Source of the DNA: Micromonospora tarapacensis
GTDB taxonomy: Bacteria; Actinomycetota; Actinomycetes; Mycobacteriales; Micromonosporaceae
Assembly: GCF_019697375.1 (NCBI RefSeq)
Contig: NZ_JAHCDI010000004.1
Coordinates: 3,397,324 to 3,461,323 of the forward strand
Direction of reading: 5' to 3'
Length of the DNA stretch: 64,000 bases
This document shows, in pieces, positions 49,775 through 61,117 of the stretch. The position numbers and the translations under genes are program-made. The notes under the pieces were generated by a model that was not told where the DNA came from, did no database searches, and was given only the letters and a program-made list of their open reading frames with translations. Position 1 is the stretch's first letter. Each line of letters opens with the position of its first letter.

Positions 49775-50449
49775 ATGCCTGATGCAGTCAACGTGAGAAG
49801 TCGATGGATCTACCACTTCACCCATGTAGACAACATCGAGGCAATCTTCAACTCGGGATACCTCGCCTGTGACTTCGCTGCACGCGAAGGTCTGACTCGC
49901 ACCGAGGTCGGCGACCCGGCGATCAAGGAGTCCCGTCGTCGACGACCGGTGCTGGCCGGACCCGGCGGACAGGTGGGCGACTACGTACCGTTCTACTATG
50001 CCCCCAGATCGCCCATGATGTACCGGATCGCCTGCGATCACCGGGACAGCAAGCCGAACTGCTACCCAGGAGGAGACCGACCGCTCGTCTACCTCCTGAC
50101 CCAGGTCGGGTCTGCGGTCGGCGCCGCATCGGGATGGGCCGGCACCGATGGCAACGCCGCCACCGCGACCACGGAGTTCACTGCCGACTTGCAGGCGTTG
50201 AACGAGATGATTGACTGGCCGCTGATGACTGCCGAGCGATGGAACAACACGGCCGACGACATGGACCGACAGCGCAGGCGTCAGGCAGAATTCTTGGTTC
50301 ACCAAAGGTTGGACGCGCAGCTGATCCAGTGGGTCGGCGTACATGATGATCATCACTACTCGCGGGTGCAAGCGCTCCTAGCAGGGCATCCGCTGGCGGA
50401 GCGGATTATCGTCAGACCAGACTGGTACTACGGGTACGGAAGGAGGTGA
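49775..50449 (+). CDS. darT: DarT family DNA ADP-ribosyltransferase toxin (DUF4433)
   Basis: DarT transfers ADP-ribose from NAD+ to thymidine or guanosine in single-stranded DNA and blocks replication. The 224-residue product has the DUF4433 blocks WIYHFTHVDNIEAIFNSGYL, VPFYYAPRSPMMYRI and RRRQAEFLVHQRL, where Glu172 is the expected catalytic glutamate. It is coupled to darG by an overlap in the GTGA region. The ATG at 49775 is the start. Base use is AT-richer than the rest of the window, which supports recent transfer. DarTG systems protect against phage in other bacteria. Confidence 0.93.
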   Translation: MPDAVNVRSRWIYHFTHVDNIEAIFNSGYLACDFAAREGLTRTEVGDPAIKESRRRRPVLAGPGGQVGDYVPFYYAPRSPMMYRIACDHRDSKPNCYPGGDRPLVYLLTQVGSAVGAASGWAGTDGNAATATTEFTADLQALNEMIDWPLMTAERWNNTADDMDRQRRRQAEFLVHQRLDAQLIQWVGVHDDHHYSRVQALLAGHPLAERIIVRPDWYYGYGRR

Positions 50450-50454
50450 GAAGC

Positions 50455-51519
50455 ATGATCGAGGACAGGCGCGGCAACCTACTTACCGCGGAGGTCGATG
50501 CCTTGGTCAACACGGTCAACACCGTGGGCGTAATGGGCAAGGGCATCGCGTTGCAGTTCAAACGGGCATTCCCGGCAAACTTCCGCGCTTACCGTGCTGC
50601 CTGCGCGAAGGGCGAGGTTCGCCTGGGGCAGGTATGGACGTTCGACAACGCGGTGCTCGGTCCCCGTCGATACATCCTGAACTTCCCAACCAAGCGACAC
50701 TGGCGTGGCGGTTCCCGTCTGGAGGACATCGCAGCGGGGCTGGACTCGCTAATTGAAGTTGTCAACGAGCGAGCTATCACCTCGATCGCCATACCCGCCC
50801 TGGGCTGCGGCAATGGTGGCTTGCGATGGAGCGACGTTCGTCCGTTGATCGAGCGGGCAGCCGAGCGTATGCCCGACGTACGCGTCGTGGTTTTTCCGCC
50901 AGAAGGAGCTCCAGCGCCCGCCGCCATGCCCAACGCGACGCCAGCCCCGGCCTTGACTCCCCTACGCGCTGTGCTATTGATCGCGATCGCCCGATACCTC
51001 GATCGTGCCCGGCTCCAAGAGGTTCGGGAGGGGATCAGTGAACTGGAGGTTCAAAAGCTTGCTTACTTCCTCCAGGTCCTAGGAACACCACTCAGGTTGG
51101 CGTTCAACCGGGGCACCTACGGTCCCTACGCGCCGAGCCTCGGTCACGTGCTGGACATCCTTGAGGGTCACTATCTGTCGGGCATCGGCGATAGGTCTGC
51201 ACCGGTGAGCCAGTTCGCTCCGATCAACCCACTCCCCCATAGCGCCGAGGCAGCCGGTACGGCCCTACAAGGCGAGGATGAGGTCATCCGGCGGATCGAT
51301 GAGCTGCTGGAGCTGGTTGACGGCTTCGAAACGCCTTACAGTCTGGAGCTACTCGCCACAGTGCACTTCGCTTCCGTTCAGGCACCCCTTACAGCAGCGC
51401 CGGCCGAGTTGGCTGACCGAGTGGCGTCATGGAGCCTCCGCAAGGCTCGCCTCTTCACAGATAAGCACGTACGAGTAGCCGCAGCCCGTCTACAGGAGCA
51501 CAAGCTTCTGCCAGCCTGA
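50455..51519 (+). CDS. darG: DarG antitoxin, macrodomain ADP-ribosyl glycohydrolase
   Basis: DarG removes the DNA ADP-ribose added by DarT and binds the toxin. The N-terminal macrodomain (1-~155) has ALVNTVNTVGVMGKGIALQFKR, IAIPALGCGNGGLRW and FP-terminated strands. A ~190-residue C-terminal domain starts at LTPLRAVLLIAIARYLDRARL and includes EVQKLAYFLQVLGTPLRLAF and RGTYGPYAPSL, probably the toxin-binding part. Start: the ATG at 50455 is 8 bases after the GGAGG of AAGGAGGTG, and is favoured over the GTG at 50446 that overlaps the darT stop. Confidence 0.92.
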   Translation: MIEDRRGNLLTAEVDALVNTVNTVGVMGKGIALQFKRAFPANFRAYRAACAKGEVRLGQVWTFDNAVLGPRRYILNFPTKRHWRGGSRLEDIAAGLDSLIEVVNERAITSIAIPALGCGNGGLRWSDVRPLIERAAERMPDVRVVVFPPEGAPAPAAMPNATPAPALTPLRAVLLIAIARYLDRARLQEVREGISELEVQKLAYFLQVLGTPLRLAFNRGTYGPYAPSLGHVLDILEGHYLSGIGDRSAPVSQFAPINPLPHSAEAAGTALQGEDEVIRRIDELLELVDGFETPYSLELLATVHFASVQAPLTAAPAELADRVASWSLRKARLFTDKHVRVAAARLQEHKLLPA

Positions 51520-51539
51520 TTGGGCCGGTCCGCTTCCTC

Positions 51540-51647
51540 CTATGGGCGGGGCATGCTGTGGTCGAGAACCATCCCCACGAGTAGGGCCAGCGGGTTGCGC
51601 GTCAGCAGCCGGCCGGCCTCCGGGTCGATGGGCAGTGCGAGCGTCAT
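51540..51647 (-). pseudogene. Orphan 5' end of the HhH-GPD gene
   Basis: Thirty-five codons (ATG at 51647 to TAG at 51540) read MTLALPIDPEAGRLL...LALLVGMVLD, then depart after the 32-bp repeat. They are similar but not identical to the first ~30 residues of the intact gene at 49633. This is the displaced original 5' end, left behind when the DarTG island entered at the repeat. Confidence 0.87.
51559..51590. repeat. 32-bp direct repeat, right copy (island boundary)
   Basis: An identical copy of 49545-49576, within the HhH-GPD remnant. Beyond it, to the left, sequence is unrelated to the HhH-GPD gene and belongs to the island end. Confidence 0.95.
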
Positions 51648-51826
51648 GCCCTCCATCCTGCCCGCTGCCGACCCAGGACGTGACGCGACGCCCGGTCCAC
51701 CACCGGCCACTCGCGTTCGGCCCCGACCGGCGGCCGGGTGCGGCCGGTGGAAACGGGTGCGGCGGTTGCGTGCGGCGGCCCGGCGGACTCGGGTCGAGCG
51801 GTCCGCCGGGCCGGTTCACGACCGGG

Positions 51827-53047
<1,221 letters not shown>

Positions 53048-53225
53048 CGTCTGCCTCCCTTACCTGGACGGCCGACCGGGCTTCTGGCCGGGCGGTCCGC
53101 GCCATGGACTGAGTTGGAGGAGATGCTAGCGTTCCATCGATGAACATGACAGAGACGTTCGTCGATTTGCTGATTCTGTCACGGGCGGCCCCACCCGGAA
53201 CCTCCTCACCAGGCAGGATGTCGGT

Positions 53226-54710
53226 GTGGACGGACACGACATGCTGCTCTCCCCCGCCGGCGTCGAGGCGCTGCGGACCGCGTTGACCCAGGCCACCTTC
53301 ACCGCCAACGGCATCGCCGGGCGGCTCGGCCCGCAGGCCACCGGTGGCGTGGCCCGCAACGACTTCCGGGCCGCGCTGCGGACCACCGCCGACCGGGATC
53401 CGCTCGCCACCCTGATCCGGGTGTTCATCTGCGAGCAGACCGAGCCGGAGGCCGCCGTCGCCGCCGCGCTGGCACCGCTGTCGATCGCCGAGGCGCTCGA
53501 CGCTGGTCTGGTCGAACGGCACGACGGTGGGCTGCGGATGGGGCTGGACCTGGAACCGTACGGCGACGAGTGGTGGGTGCTCGCGGACGTGCCCGCCAGC
53601 GCCCGCCCCGGCCACGCGCTGCCTGCCGAGCACGTCCTGGGCATCGGCGGGGCGACCCAGACGATGATCGGCGCCGCCATCCGGCGGCCGGTGCAGAGCG
53701 CACTCGACCTGGGCACCGGCTCGGGCGTACAGGCACTGCACCTGGGCACCCACGCCCGGCAGGTCACCGCCACCGACGTCTCACGGCGCGCGTTGCGGTT
53801 CGCCGCCACCACCGCCGCGCTCAACGGACAGGACTGGGAGCTGCTGCACGGTGACATGGTGGCGCCGGTCGCCGGTCGCCGCTTCGACCTGGTGGTGAGC
53901 AATCCGCCGTTCGTGGTCGGGCCGGGGACCACCACGCACGTCTACCGCGACTCCGGCCGCGTCGGCGACGCGATCGGCGCCGAACTCGCCGCCGCCGCCC
54001 CCGGCCTGCTCACCGAGGGCGGCACCATGCAGTACCTCGCCAACTGGGTGCACGTGACCGGCGAGGACTGGGGCGAGCGGGTGGCCGGCTGGTTCGCCGG
54101 CACCGGCCTGGACGCCTGGGTGATCCAGCGCGAGGTCGCGGACCCGATGGCGTACGTCAACCTGTGGTTGACCGATGTCGGGGAGGCGGCAGACCCGCAG
54201 CGGATGGCCGACTGGCTCGACTGGTTCGACGCGCACAAGGTGGAGGCGATCGGCTTCGGCGTCGTCTCGCTGCGCCGGGGCGGCCACGACGACCCGGTGA
54301 GGCGCGTGGAGGACCTGCGCCAGCGGGTCCAGGCGCCGATGGGCGACCAGATCGCCGCCTGGTTCGAACGGCAGGGCTGGCTGCGCGAGCGTGCCGCGGA
54401 CGGGCTGCTGGTCGCGCGCTACCGCGCCGCCGACGGGCTCCAGCTCCGGCAGGAGGCGACGATGGGCACCGACGGCTGGGCAGTGGACCGCCAGGTCCTC
54501 GCCATGCCCGGCGGGCTGCGCTGGACCGAGGAGATCGATCCGCTGGTGCTGGCCCTGGTGGGTGGGGCCGACGGGCGGCTGCCACTGCGCGACCAGCTCG
54601 CGCTGCTCGCCGCCGCCCATGACGTGACCGTCGACGAGCTGGCCGAGGCGGCCGGCCCGATCGTCGCGCACCTGGTCGAGCGGGGCTTCATCGAGCCGGT
54701 GGCCGCCTGA
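53226..54710 (+). CDS. SAM-dependent methyltransferase, HemK/RsmC-like with N- and C-terminal extensions
   Basis: This 494-residue protein has a class I methyltransferase core in the middle ([46 protein letters not shown]). The NPPF motif indicates methylation of an amide or amine N on a nucleic acid base or glutamine. It has an unusual ~150-residue N-terminal domain and a ~150-residue C-terminal winged-helix-like domain ([26 protein letters not shown]). Its TGA shares a base with the dtd start (TGATG), so they are co-translated. The target is unknown. Start GTG at 53226. Confidence 0.83.
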   Translation: MDGHDMLLSPAGVEALRTALTQATFTANGIAGRLGPQATGGVARNDFRAALRTTADRDPLATLIRVFICEQTEPEAAVAAALAPLSIAEALDAGLVERHDGGLRMGLDLEPYGDEWWVLADVPASARPGHALPAEHVLGIGGATQTMIGAAIRRPVQSALDLGTGSGVQALHLGTHARQVTATDVSRRALRFAATTAALNGQDWELLHGDMVAPVAGRRFDLVVSNPPFVVGPGTTTHVYRDSGRVGDAIGAELAAAAPGLLTEGGTMQYLANWVHVTGEDWGERVAGWFAGTGLDAWVIQREVADPMAYVNLWLTDVGEAADPQRMADWLDWFDAHKVEAIGFGVVSLRRGGHDDPVRRVEDLRQRVQAPMGDQIAAWFERQGWLRERAADGLLVARYRAADGLQLRQEATMGTDGWAVDRQVLAMPGGLRWTEEIDPLVLALVGGADGRLPLRDQLALLAAAHDVTVDELAEAAGPIVAHLVERGFIEPVAA

Positions 54711-55132
54711 TGCGAGCGGTGGTGCAGACGGTCGGCCGGGCCAGCGTCAGCGTCGACGGCGAGGTCGTCGGTGCGATCGGCGACGGGCTGCTGGTGCTGC
54801 TCGGGGTGACCCACACCGACACCACCGAGACCGCCCGGGCGATGGCCCGCAAGGTGCATGAGCTGCGCATCCTGGACGACGAACGGTCGGCGGCCGATGC
54901 CGGGGCGGCGATCCTGGTGGTCAGCCAGTTCACCCTCTACGGCGATGCCCGCAAGGGCCGCCGCCCGACCTGGACGGCGGCGGCCCCGGCAGCGGTGGCC
55001 GAACCGATCGTGGCAGCGGTGGTCGAGGCGTTGCGGCAGCGAGGCGCCACCGTCCAGACCGGCCGGTTCCGGGCACACATGCTGGTGGAGAGCGTCAACG
55101 TCGGCCCGCGCACCATTCTCCTCGATCTCTGA
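54710..55132 (+). CDS. dtd: D-aminoacyl-tRNA deacylase
   Basis: Dtd removes D-amino acids (and glycine from tRNA-Ala) in proofreading of tRNA charging. The 140-residue protein has the two active-site motifs [15 protein letters not shown] and a C-terminal NVGPRT in place of the usual NxGPxT, and starts [17 protein letters not shown], the usual N terminus. The ATG overlaps the methyltransferase stop by one base. The length is normal for the family. Confidence 0.93.
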   Translation: MRAVVQTVGRASVSVDGEVVGAIGDGLLVLLGVTHTDTTETARAMARKVHELRILDDERSAADAGAAILVVSQFTLYGDARKGRRPTWTAAAPAAVAEPIVAAVVEALRQRGATVQTGRFRAHMLVESVNVGPRTILLDL

Positions 55133-55160
55133 CCTGCCCGTCCGCCGGCACGGCCCCGGA

Positions 55161-55949
55161 TCAGCCGAACAGGCCGCGGCGTTGCAGGGACTGGCGCAGC
55201 CAGGCGTCGAGCTGAGCGGCCAGGTCGGCGCCGACGGCCGAGGCGTGCTCGACGGTGAAACGGCCGAAGGCGTCCCGGCCCTCGGTGAACAGCCCACCGC
55301 GCTTGTCCAGTTCGAGCACCACCTGAACCTGCCGAGGGTCGGTGACGAAGGTGACCTCCAGCTGGTTCATCGCGCCCGCGTACTGCGGTGCCGGGTAGAA
55401 CTCGATCTCCTGGTAGAACGGCAGCGTCTGGTGGGCGCCGTAGAGATGCCCCCGTTCCACGTCGGCCCGGGCGAACCGGAAGCCGAGCCGCAGCAGCGCC
55501 TCCAGCAGACGCTCCTGCGCCGGCAGCGGATGCACCGCCACCGCGTCCAGGTCACCCTTGTCGACCGCGCGGGCCACCTCCAGCTCCGTCCTCAGTCCCA
55601 TGGTCATCCCCGACAGGTGCTGCCCGTACAGTTCGGTGAGCGGGGTTTCCCAGGGCACGTCGAACCGGAACGGGACGTCGTAGCGCTGACCCGCCTCCAG
55701 CCGGAACGCGCCGGTGACCTGCTGCCGCTGGAACTCCTGGTTGGTGGCGTACTCGTTGTCGCCGCTCTCCACCTCGACCCGGGTGAGCAGGCCCAGCGCC
55801 ACGTACGACACGTCCACGCCGTGGTCGCCACCGGTGACCGCGATGGTGCCCTCCAGTTGGCCGCCGGGCCGGCAGCTCGGGTTCGCCAGCACCGTCTCCA
55901 CCGACGGACCGCCAACGCCCATCGCCTGCATGAGCCGCTTGAAGACCAC
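55161..55949 (-). CDS. Spo0M-like sporulation control protein
   Basis: This 262-residue arrestin-fold protein starts [21 protein letters not shown] and has the Spo0M pattern ([65 protein letters not shown]). Spo0M affects sporulation onset in Bacillus, and actinomycete members are uncharacterised. The GTG at 55949 has GGAGG at a proper distance. An ATG four codons upstream (55961) would begin inside that site. It converges with dtd, 28 bp apart. Confidence 0.87.
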   Translation of the reverse strand: MVFKRLMQAMGVGGPSVETVLANPSCRPGGQLEGTIAVTGGDHGVDVSYVALGLLTRVEVESGDNEYATNQEFQRQQVTGAFRLEAGQRYDVPFRFDVPWETPLTELYGQHLSGMTMGLRTELEVARAVDKGDLDAVAVHPLPAQERLLEALLRLGFRFARADVERGHLYGAHQTLPFYQEIEFYPAPQYAGAMNQLEVTFVTDPRQVQVVLELDKRGGLFTEGRDAFGRFTVEHASAVGADLAAQLDAWLRQSLQRRGLFG

Positions 55950-56225
55950 AATTTCCTCCATCGTTCGATCGCCCGCCCACTCACGGGGCGGTACGTCGAC
56001 CCGGCGGCCGACCGCTGGCACGGTAACCGGCGCGGACAAGCCCAACCGGCCGAACCGCCGCGCCCGTTACGGAGTGCCGACTCAGGGCGGACGGGCCGCC
56101 ACGAACAGCTGTCGGTTCCCCGATCGCCTCACTCCCGTTTTACGCCCGACCCGCCAAGCTGTGTGTCACCGGCGGAACTGGGCCGGGCGGACACGGCACG
56201 GACGTGGACACGGGGAGAGACAGAG
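55950..56225. promoter_or_regulatory. 276-bp divergent region between spo0M-like gene and sigB
   Basis: No gene is seen. It should carry the promoters of the minus-strand Spo0M-like gene and of sigB. A less GC-rich part is around 56100-56165 (AACAGCTG, CCCGTTTTACGCC). I cannot place -35/-10 boxes. A GGGAGAG purine tract before 56226 is the sigB ribosome site. Confidence 0.4.
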
Positions 56226-57236
<1,011 letters not shown>

Positions 57237-57249
57237 ACCCGACCCGCAC

Positions 57250-57283
57250 AACTCGGCCCCGGCGGTTCCGCCGGGGCCGAGTT
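57250..57283. terminator. Perfect 16-bp stem terminator between sigB and pat
   Basis: AACTCGGCCCCGGCGG (57250-57265) pairs perfectly with the sequence at 57268-57283, leaving a 2-nt loop, in the 58-bp gap between convergent genes. It should end both transcripts. Confidence 0.9.
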
Positions 57284-57294
57284 GCGTGAACCAC

Positions 57295-59849
57295 TCACAG
57301 CCGGCGGGGGCCGGTGTCGGGGCGGGAGACGGCGGAGCCGACCCGGACGGCGGCGTGCAGCACGGCGAGGCCGTCGGGACGGGCGAGCACCGGGTTCAGC
57401 GTCAGCGACCGCATCCGAGGCTGCTCGTCGGCGAGCCGACCGACCCGCAGCAGCAGGTCGGCCAGTGCGGCGCGGTCGACCGGGACGGCGCCCCGGTGCC
57501 CGCGCAGCAGCGGTGCCGCCCGCGGCTCGTCGACCAACTCCAGGGCGTCGGTGTCGGTCAGCGGCACCGCCCGCCACGCCCGGTCGCCGAGCAGCTCGGT
57601 GGCGACCCCGCCGAGCCCGAAGCCGACCACCGGCCCGAACGCCGGATCCTCCACCAGCTTCACCACACAGGCCACCCCGGGCGGCACCATCGGCTGCACC
57701 AGGACGCCCCCGCCGAAGGCCGCCGCCAGCTCCGAATAGGCCCGACGCACGGTGCCGGCGTCGGGCAGGTCCAGTCGGACGGCACCGAGGTCGAGGCGGT
57801 GCCGCAACCCACCGGCAGCCGCCTTGAGCGCCACCGGGAACCCGAGTCGCGCCGCCGCGTCGACCGCCGCGTCCGCCGACGCGACCGGCACCGATTCGAC
57901 TACGTCGATGCCGTACGCGGCCAACAACGCCTCCGGCTCGGTGCCGTCCGCCCGCAGTGCCGCCTGTACGGCGCCCCGGTCCACGTCGGGTAGCTCGGGT
58001 GGTGTCCCGGGTGGCCGGCGCAGCCAGTCGGCGTACGCGGTGACCCGGGCCAGCGCCCGGACCGCCTCCTCGACGCTCGGGTACGACGGCATGCCGGCCG
58101 GCGCCCGACCGACCAGGAACGTCGCCACCGCCGGCTTGCCGGCCGACAGCGCGGCGGGCAGGGCCGCGGTGAGGTCGGCCTCGGTGCCGGTGAACTGACC
58201 GGGCAACGGCGGCGCGAACAGCGCCACCAGGGCGTCGACGGACTCGTCGGCGGCGGCTCCGGCGAGCGCCTCGGCGAACTCGGCGGCGCTGGCCCGGGGC
58301 CCGACATCGCGCGGGTAACCGACCGCGACGGCCAGCCCCTGGGCGGCGCAGGCGGTGGCGGCCAGCCCGGTCAACGCCGAGGAGTTGCCCACGATGCCGA
58401 CCCGGTTGCCGGCGGGCAGCGGCTGGTTGGCCAGCAGCACCCCCACATCGAGCAGTTCGGCGACGGTGTCCACCCGGATCACGCCGGACTGGGCGAACAG
58501 TGCGCTGACCGCCGTGGCGTCGGGGCCGGCGGCGTCGCCCACCCCGGGCGGGCGGGCCGGGGACGCCAGCGCCACCACCGGCTTGTCCCGGCCGATGCGT
58601 CGGGCCAGCCGGGCGAACTTGCGCGGGTTGCCGAAGGTCTCCAGATACAACATGATCACGTCGGTGCCCGGATCGTCCTGCCAGTACTGCAACAGGTCGT
58701 TGCCGGAGACGTCGGCCCGGTTGCCGGCCGAGACGAAACTGGACAGGCCCAGCCCCCGCCGATCGGCCTCGGCCAGCAGCGCCACACCGAACGCACCGGA
58801 CTGGCTGAAGATGCCGACCCGGCCCGGCACCGGCAGACGCGGGGCGAGGGTCGCGTTGAGGCGTACCGTCGGGTCGGTGTTGGCCACTCCCAGGCAGTTC
58901 GGGCCGATCACCCGCATGCCCGCGGCGTGCGCCGCGCGGACCAGCGCCCGCTGCGCGGCGGCGCCCTCCACCCCGGCCTCGGCGAAGCCGGCGGAGATGA
59001 CGACCAGGCCGTGCACCCCGGCCGCCGCGGCGTCGGCGACCACCGCCGGGGCGGCCTCCGGCGGCACCGCCACCACGGCCACGTCGACCGGGAGCCCGGC
59101 GTCGGCCGCCGACGGGTACGCGGGCAGGCCGCCGACCCGGGTGGCGTTCGGGTGCACCGGCACCACCGAACCGGTGAACCCGCCGTCGCGCAGGTGCCCG
59201 AGCACCGCCGCGCCGACCCCTGGCCGGTGGCACTGGCCCCGTAGACGGCGACGCCGCGCGGGGCGAGCAGCCGGGCGATGGAGCGTGCCTCGGTGCGGTG
59301 TTCCCGCCCACGCTGCACCTCCAGGGTCGCCTCGGTGGGCGCGATCGGGAAGCTCAGGTGCACCACGCCGTCGGCGAACTGACGCTGGATCTGGTACCCG
59401 AAGTCGGCGAAGACCCGCAGCATCTGACCGTTGGCCGGGAGCACCTCGGCCACGAAGTTGACGATCCCGGCCCGCCGGGCGGCGTCGGCGAGATGCTCCA
59501 TCAGCACCGAGCCGATGCCCCGCCCCTGGTGGGCGTCCTCGACCACGAAGGCGACCTCGGCGTCGGGAGCCTGCGGGCCGAGCCGCTCGTAGCGGCCGAC
59601 GGCCACGATCTGGTCACCGGCCAGCACCACGAACGCCTCCCGGTCGCGATGGTCGACCGTGACGAAGCGCCGCAGGTCCCGCTCCGGGATCCGCGGGTAC
59701 GGCGAGAAGTAGCGCAGGTAGCGGGTGCGCTCGGAGAACCGGGAGTGCATCGCCACGACCGCCGGCGCGTCCGACGGGCGGATCGGTCGCAGCTGGACGG
59801 TGCTGCCGTCACTGAGCAGCACGTCCACGGCGTGTTCGGCTGTGGTCAC
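57295..59849 (-). CDS. Pat-type protein lysine acetyltransferase: N-terminal GNAT fused to NDP-forming acyl-CoA synthetase-like domain (apparent frameshift)
   Basis: The N-terminal ~190 residues are a GNAT (VLAGDQIVAVGRYERLG, AEVAFVVEDAHQGRGIGSVLMEHLAD). After a linker comes a CoA-binding and ATP-grasp-type acyl-CoA synthetase domain (VAVYGASA, VIGPNCLGVAN, GIFSQSGAFGVALLAEADRRGLG, VALKAAAGGLRHRLDLG, GFGLGGVATELLGD). This order, GNAT first, matches Streptomyces SlPatA and is reversed in E. coli Pka. It probably acetylates Acs and other enzymes. The frame breaks at 59217-59220, where one G seems missing (CAGGGGTCGGC). acuC, a deacetylase gene, is next on the same strand. Confidence 0.82.
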
Positions 59850-59879
59850 CTCGGACGGACCTCCCCCGGCGCGGCCCGG

Positions 59880-61061
59880 TCAGTCGCGCGGATCGTGCGG
59901 ATCGAGGCCGAGCAGCGGGAAGACCGCCTTGCGGGTCGCGGCGATCGCCCGGTCCACCGGGTTCGGCTCGCCCGTGGGCTGCCACGGCTCGTACGCCGGG
60001 TCGACGTCGTCGGTCATCCGCAGCGGCACGTCGAAGCCGGGACGGCGGGCCGTGGCCAGTTCCCGCCAGGCCGGCGGCGTCAGCGTCGCCGGGTCCAACG
60101 GCGCGCCGGTGGCCACCGCCAGCAGGTGCGTCCAGGCCCGGGGCACCACCTCGACCAGGGCGTACCCGCCACCGCCGGTGGCCACCCAGCGGCCGTCGCA
60201 CAGCTCGTCGGCGAGCGCCCGCAACGCCAGGTACGTGGCGCGCTGGCCGTCGACGGAGAGGTGCAGGTCGGCGAGCGGGTCGCGGCGGTGGGCGTCCGCC
60301 CCGCACTGGGTGAACAGCAGTTGCGGGCGGAACGCGCGCAGCACCGACGGCACGATCGCGTGGAAGGCCCGCTGCCAGCCGGCGTCCTCGATGCCCGGCG
60401 GCAGCGGGATGTTGACCGCGGTGCCCGCGGCGTTCGGGCCACCGGTCTCGTCGGGAAAGCCGGTGCCGGGAAAGAGCGCCAGCGGGGTCTCGTGCAGGCT
60501 GATCGTCAGCACCCGCGGGTCGTCCCAGAAGACCTGTTGCACCCCGTCGCCGTGGTGCACGTCGACATCGACGTACGCGATCCGCTCGGCACCCAGGTCG
60601 AGCAGCCGGGCGATGGCCACCGCCGGGTCGTTGTAGACGCAGAAACCGGCCGCCCGGGCGGGCATGGCGTGGTGCAGGCCGCCCGCCACGTTCACCGCGC
60701 GACGCGCCTCGCCACGCCAGACCGCCTCGGCCGCGGCCACGCTGGCACCGGCGACCAGCGCACTGGATTCGTGCATTCCCTCGAAGACCGGATTGTCCGA
60801 GGTGCCGAGACCGAAGCCGGCGAAGAGCGGGTCGCGCGGCGCGATCCGGACCGCGTCCAGGTAGCGCGGGTCGTGCACCCGGGTCAGCAACGCGTCGTCG
60901 GCGGGCGCCGGACGGACCAGCCGCACCCCCGGTCGTTGCAGGATGCCCAGCTCCCGGGCGAGCGCGATGGTCAGTTCCACCCGCACCGGGTCGAGCGGGT
61001 GATCACCGAGGTCGTAGGCGAGCAACGACTCGTCCCACACCACCACCGTGTCGTCGGACAT
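59880..61061 (-). CDS. acuC: AcuC-type acetoin utilisation protein (class I histone deacetylase family)
   Basis: This 393-residue zinc-dependent deacetylase has the active-site motifs GGLHHAMPARAAGFCVYND, AYVDVDVHHGDGVQQVFWDD, SLHETPLALFPGTGFPDE, FTQCGADAHRRDPLADLHLS and GGGGY. AcuC in Bacillus deacetylates acetyl-CoA synthetase. Here it lies upstream of the Pat-type acetyltransferase gene on the same strand with 30 bp between the stop of acuC and the start of pat, so the writer and eraser of lysine acetylation are linked. ATG at 61061. Confidence 0.9.
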   Translation of the reverse strand: MSDDTVVVWDESLLAYDLGDHPLDPVRVELTIALARELGILQRPGVRLVRPAPADDALLTRVHDPRYLDAVRIAPRDPLFAGFGLGTSDNPVFEGMHESSALVAGASVAAAEAVWRGEARRAVNVAGGLHHAMPARAAGFCVYNDPAVAIARLLDLGAERIAYVDVDVHHGDGVQQVFWDDPRVLTISLHETPLALFPGTGFPDETGGPNAAGTAVNIPLPPGIEDAGWQRAFHAIVPSVLRAFRPQLLFTQCGADAHRRDPLADLHLSVDGQRATYLALRALADELCDGRWVATGGGGYALVEVVPRAWTHLLAVATGAPLDPATLTPPAWRELATARRPGFDVPLRMTDDVDPAYEPWQPTGEPNPVDRAIAATRKAVFPLLGLDPHDPRD

Positions 61062-61117
61062 CTGCCCATGGTCGCACGGGGCCGGCCGGGCGGCCGGATG
61101 GCCGGGTCGGACACCGG

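Larger units (their letters stand above)
49577..51590. mobile_element. DarTG toxin-antitoxin island in an HhH-GPD gene (no recombinase)
   Basis: The 2,014-bp unit from the end of one 32-bp repeat to the end of the other carries only a replacement 5' end of the HhH-GPD gene plus darT and darG. The interior is poorer in G+C than the flanks. No integrase or transposase is present, so it either moved with help in trans or by homologous exchange. The layout resembles islands that insert in a conserved 5' coding end and regenerate it, as SXT/R391 does at prfC. Confidence 0.8.
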
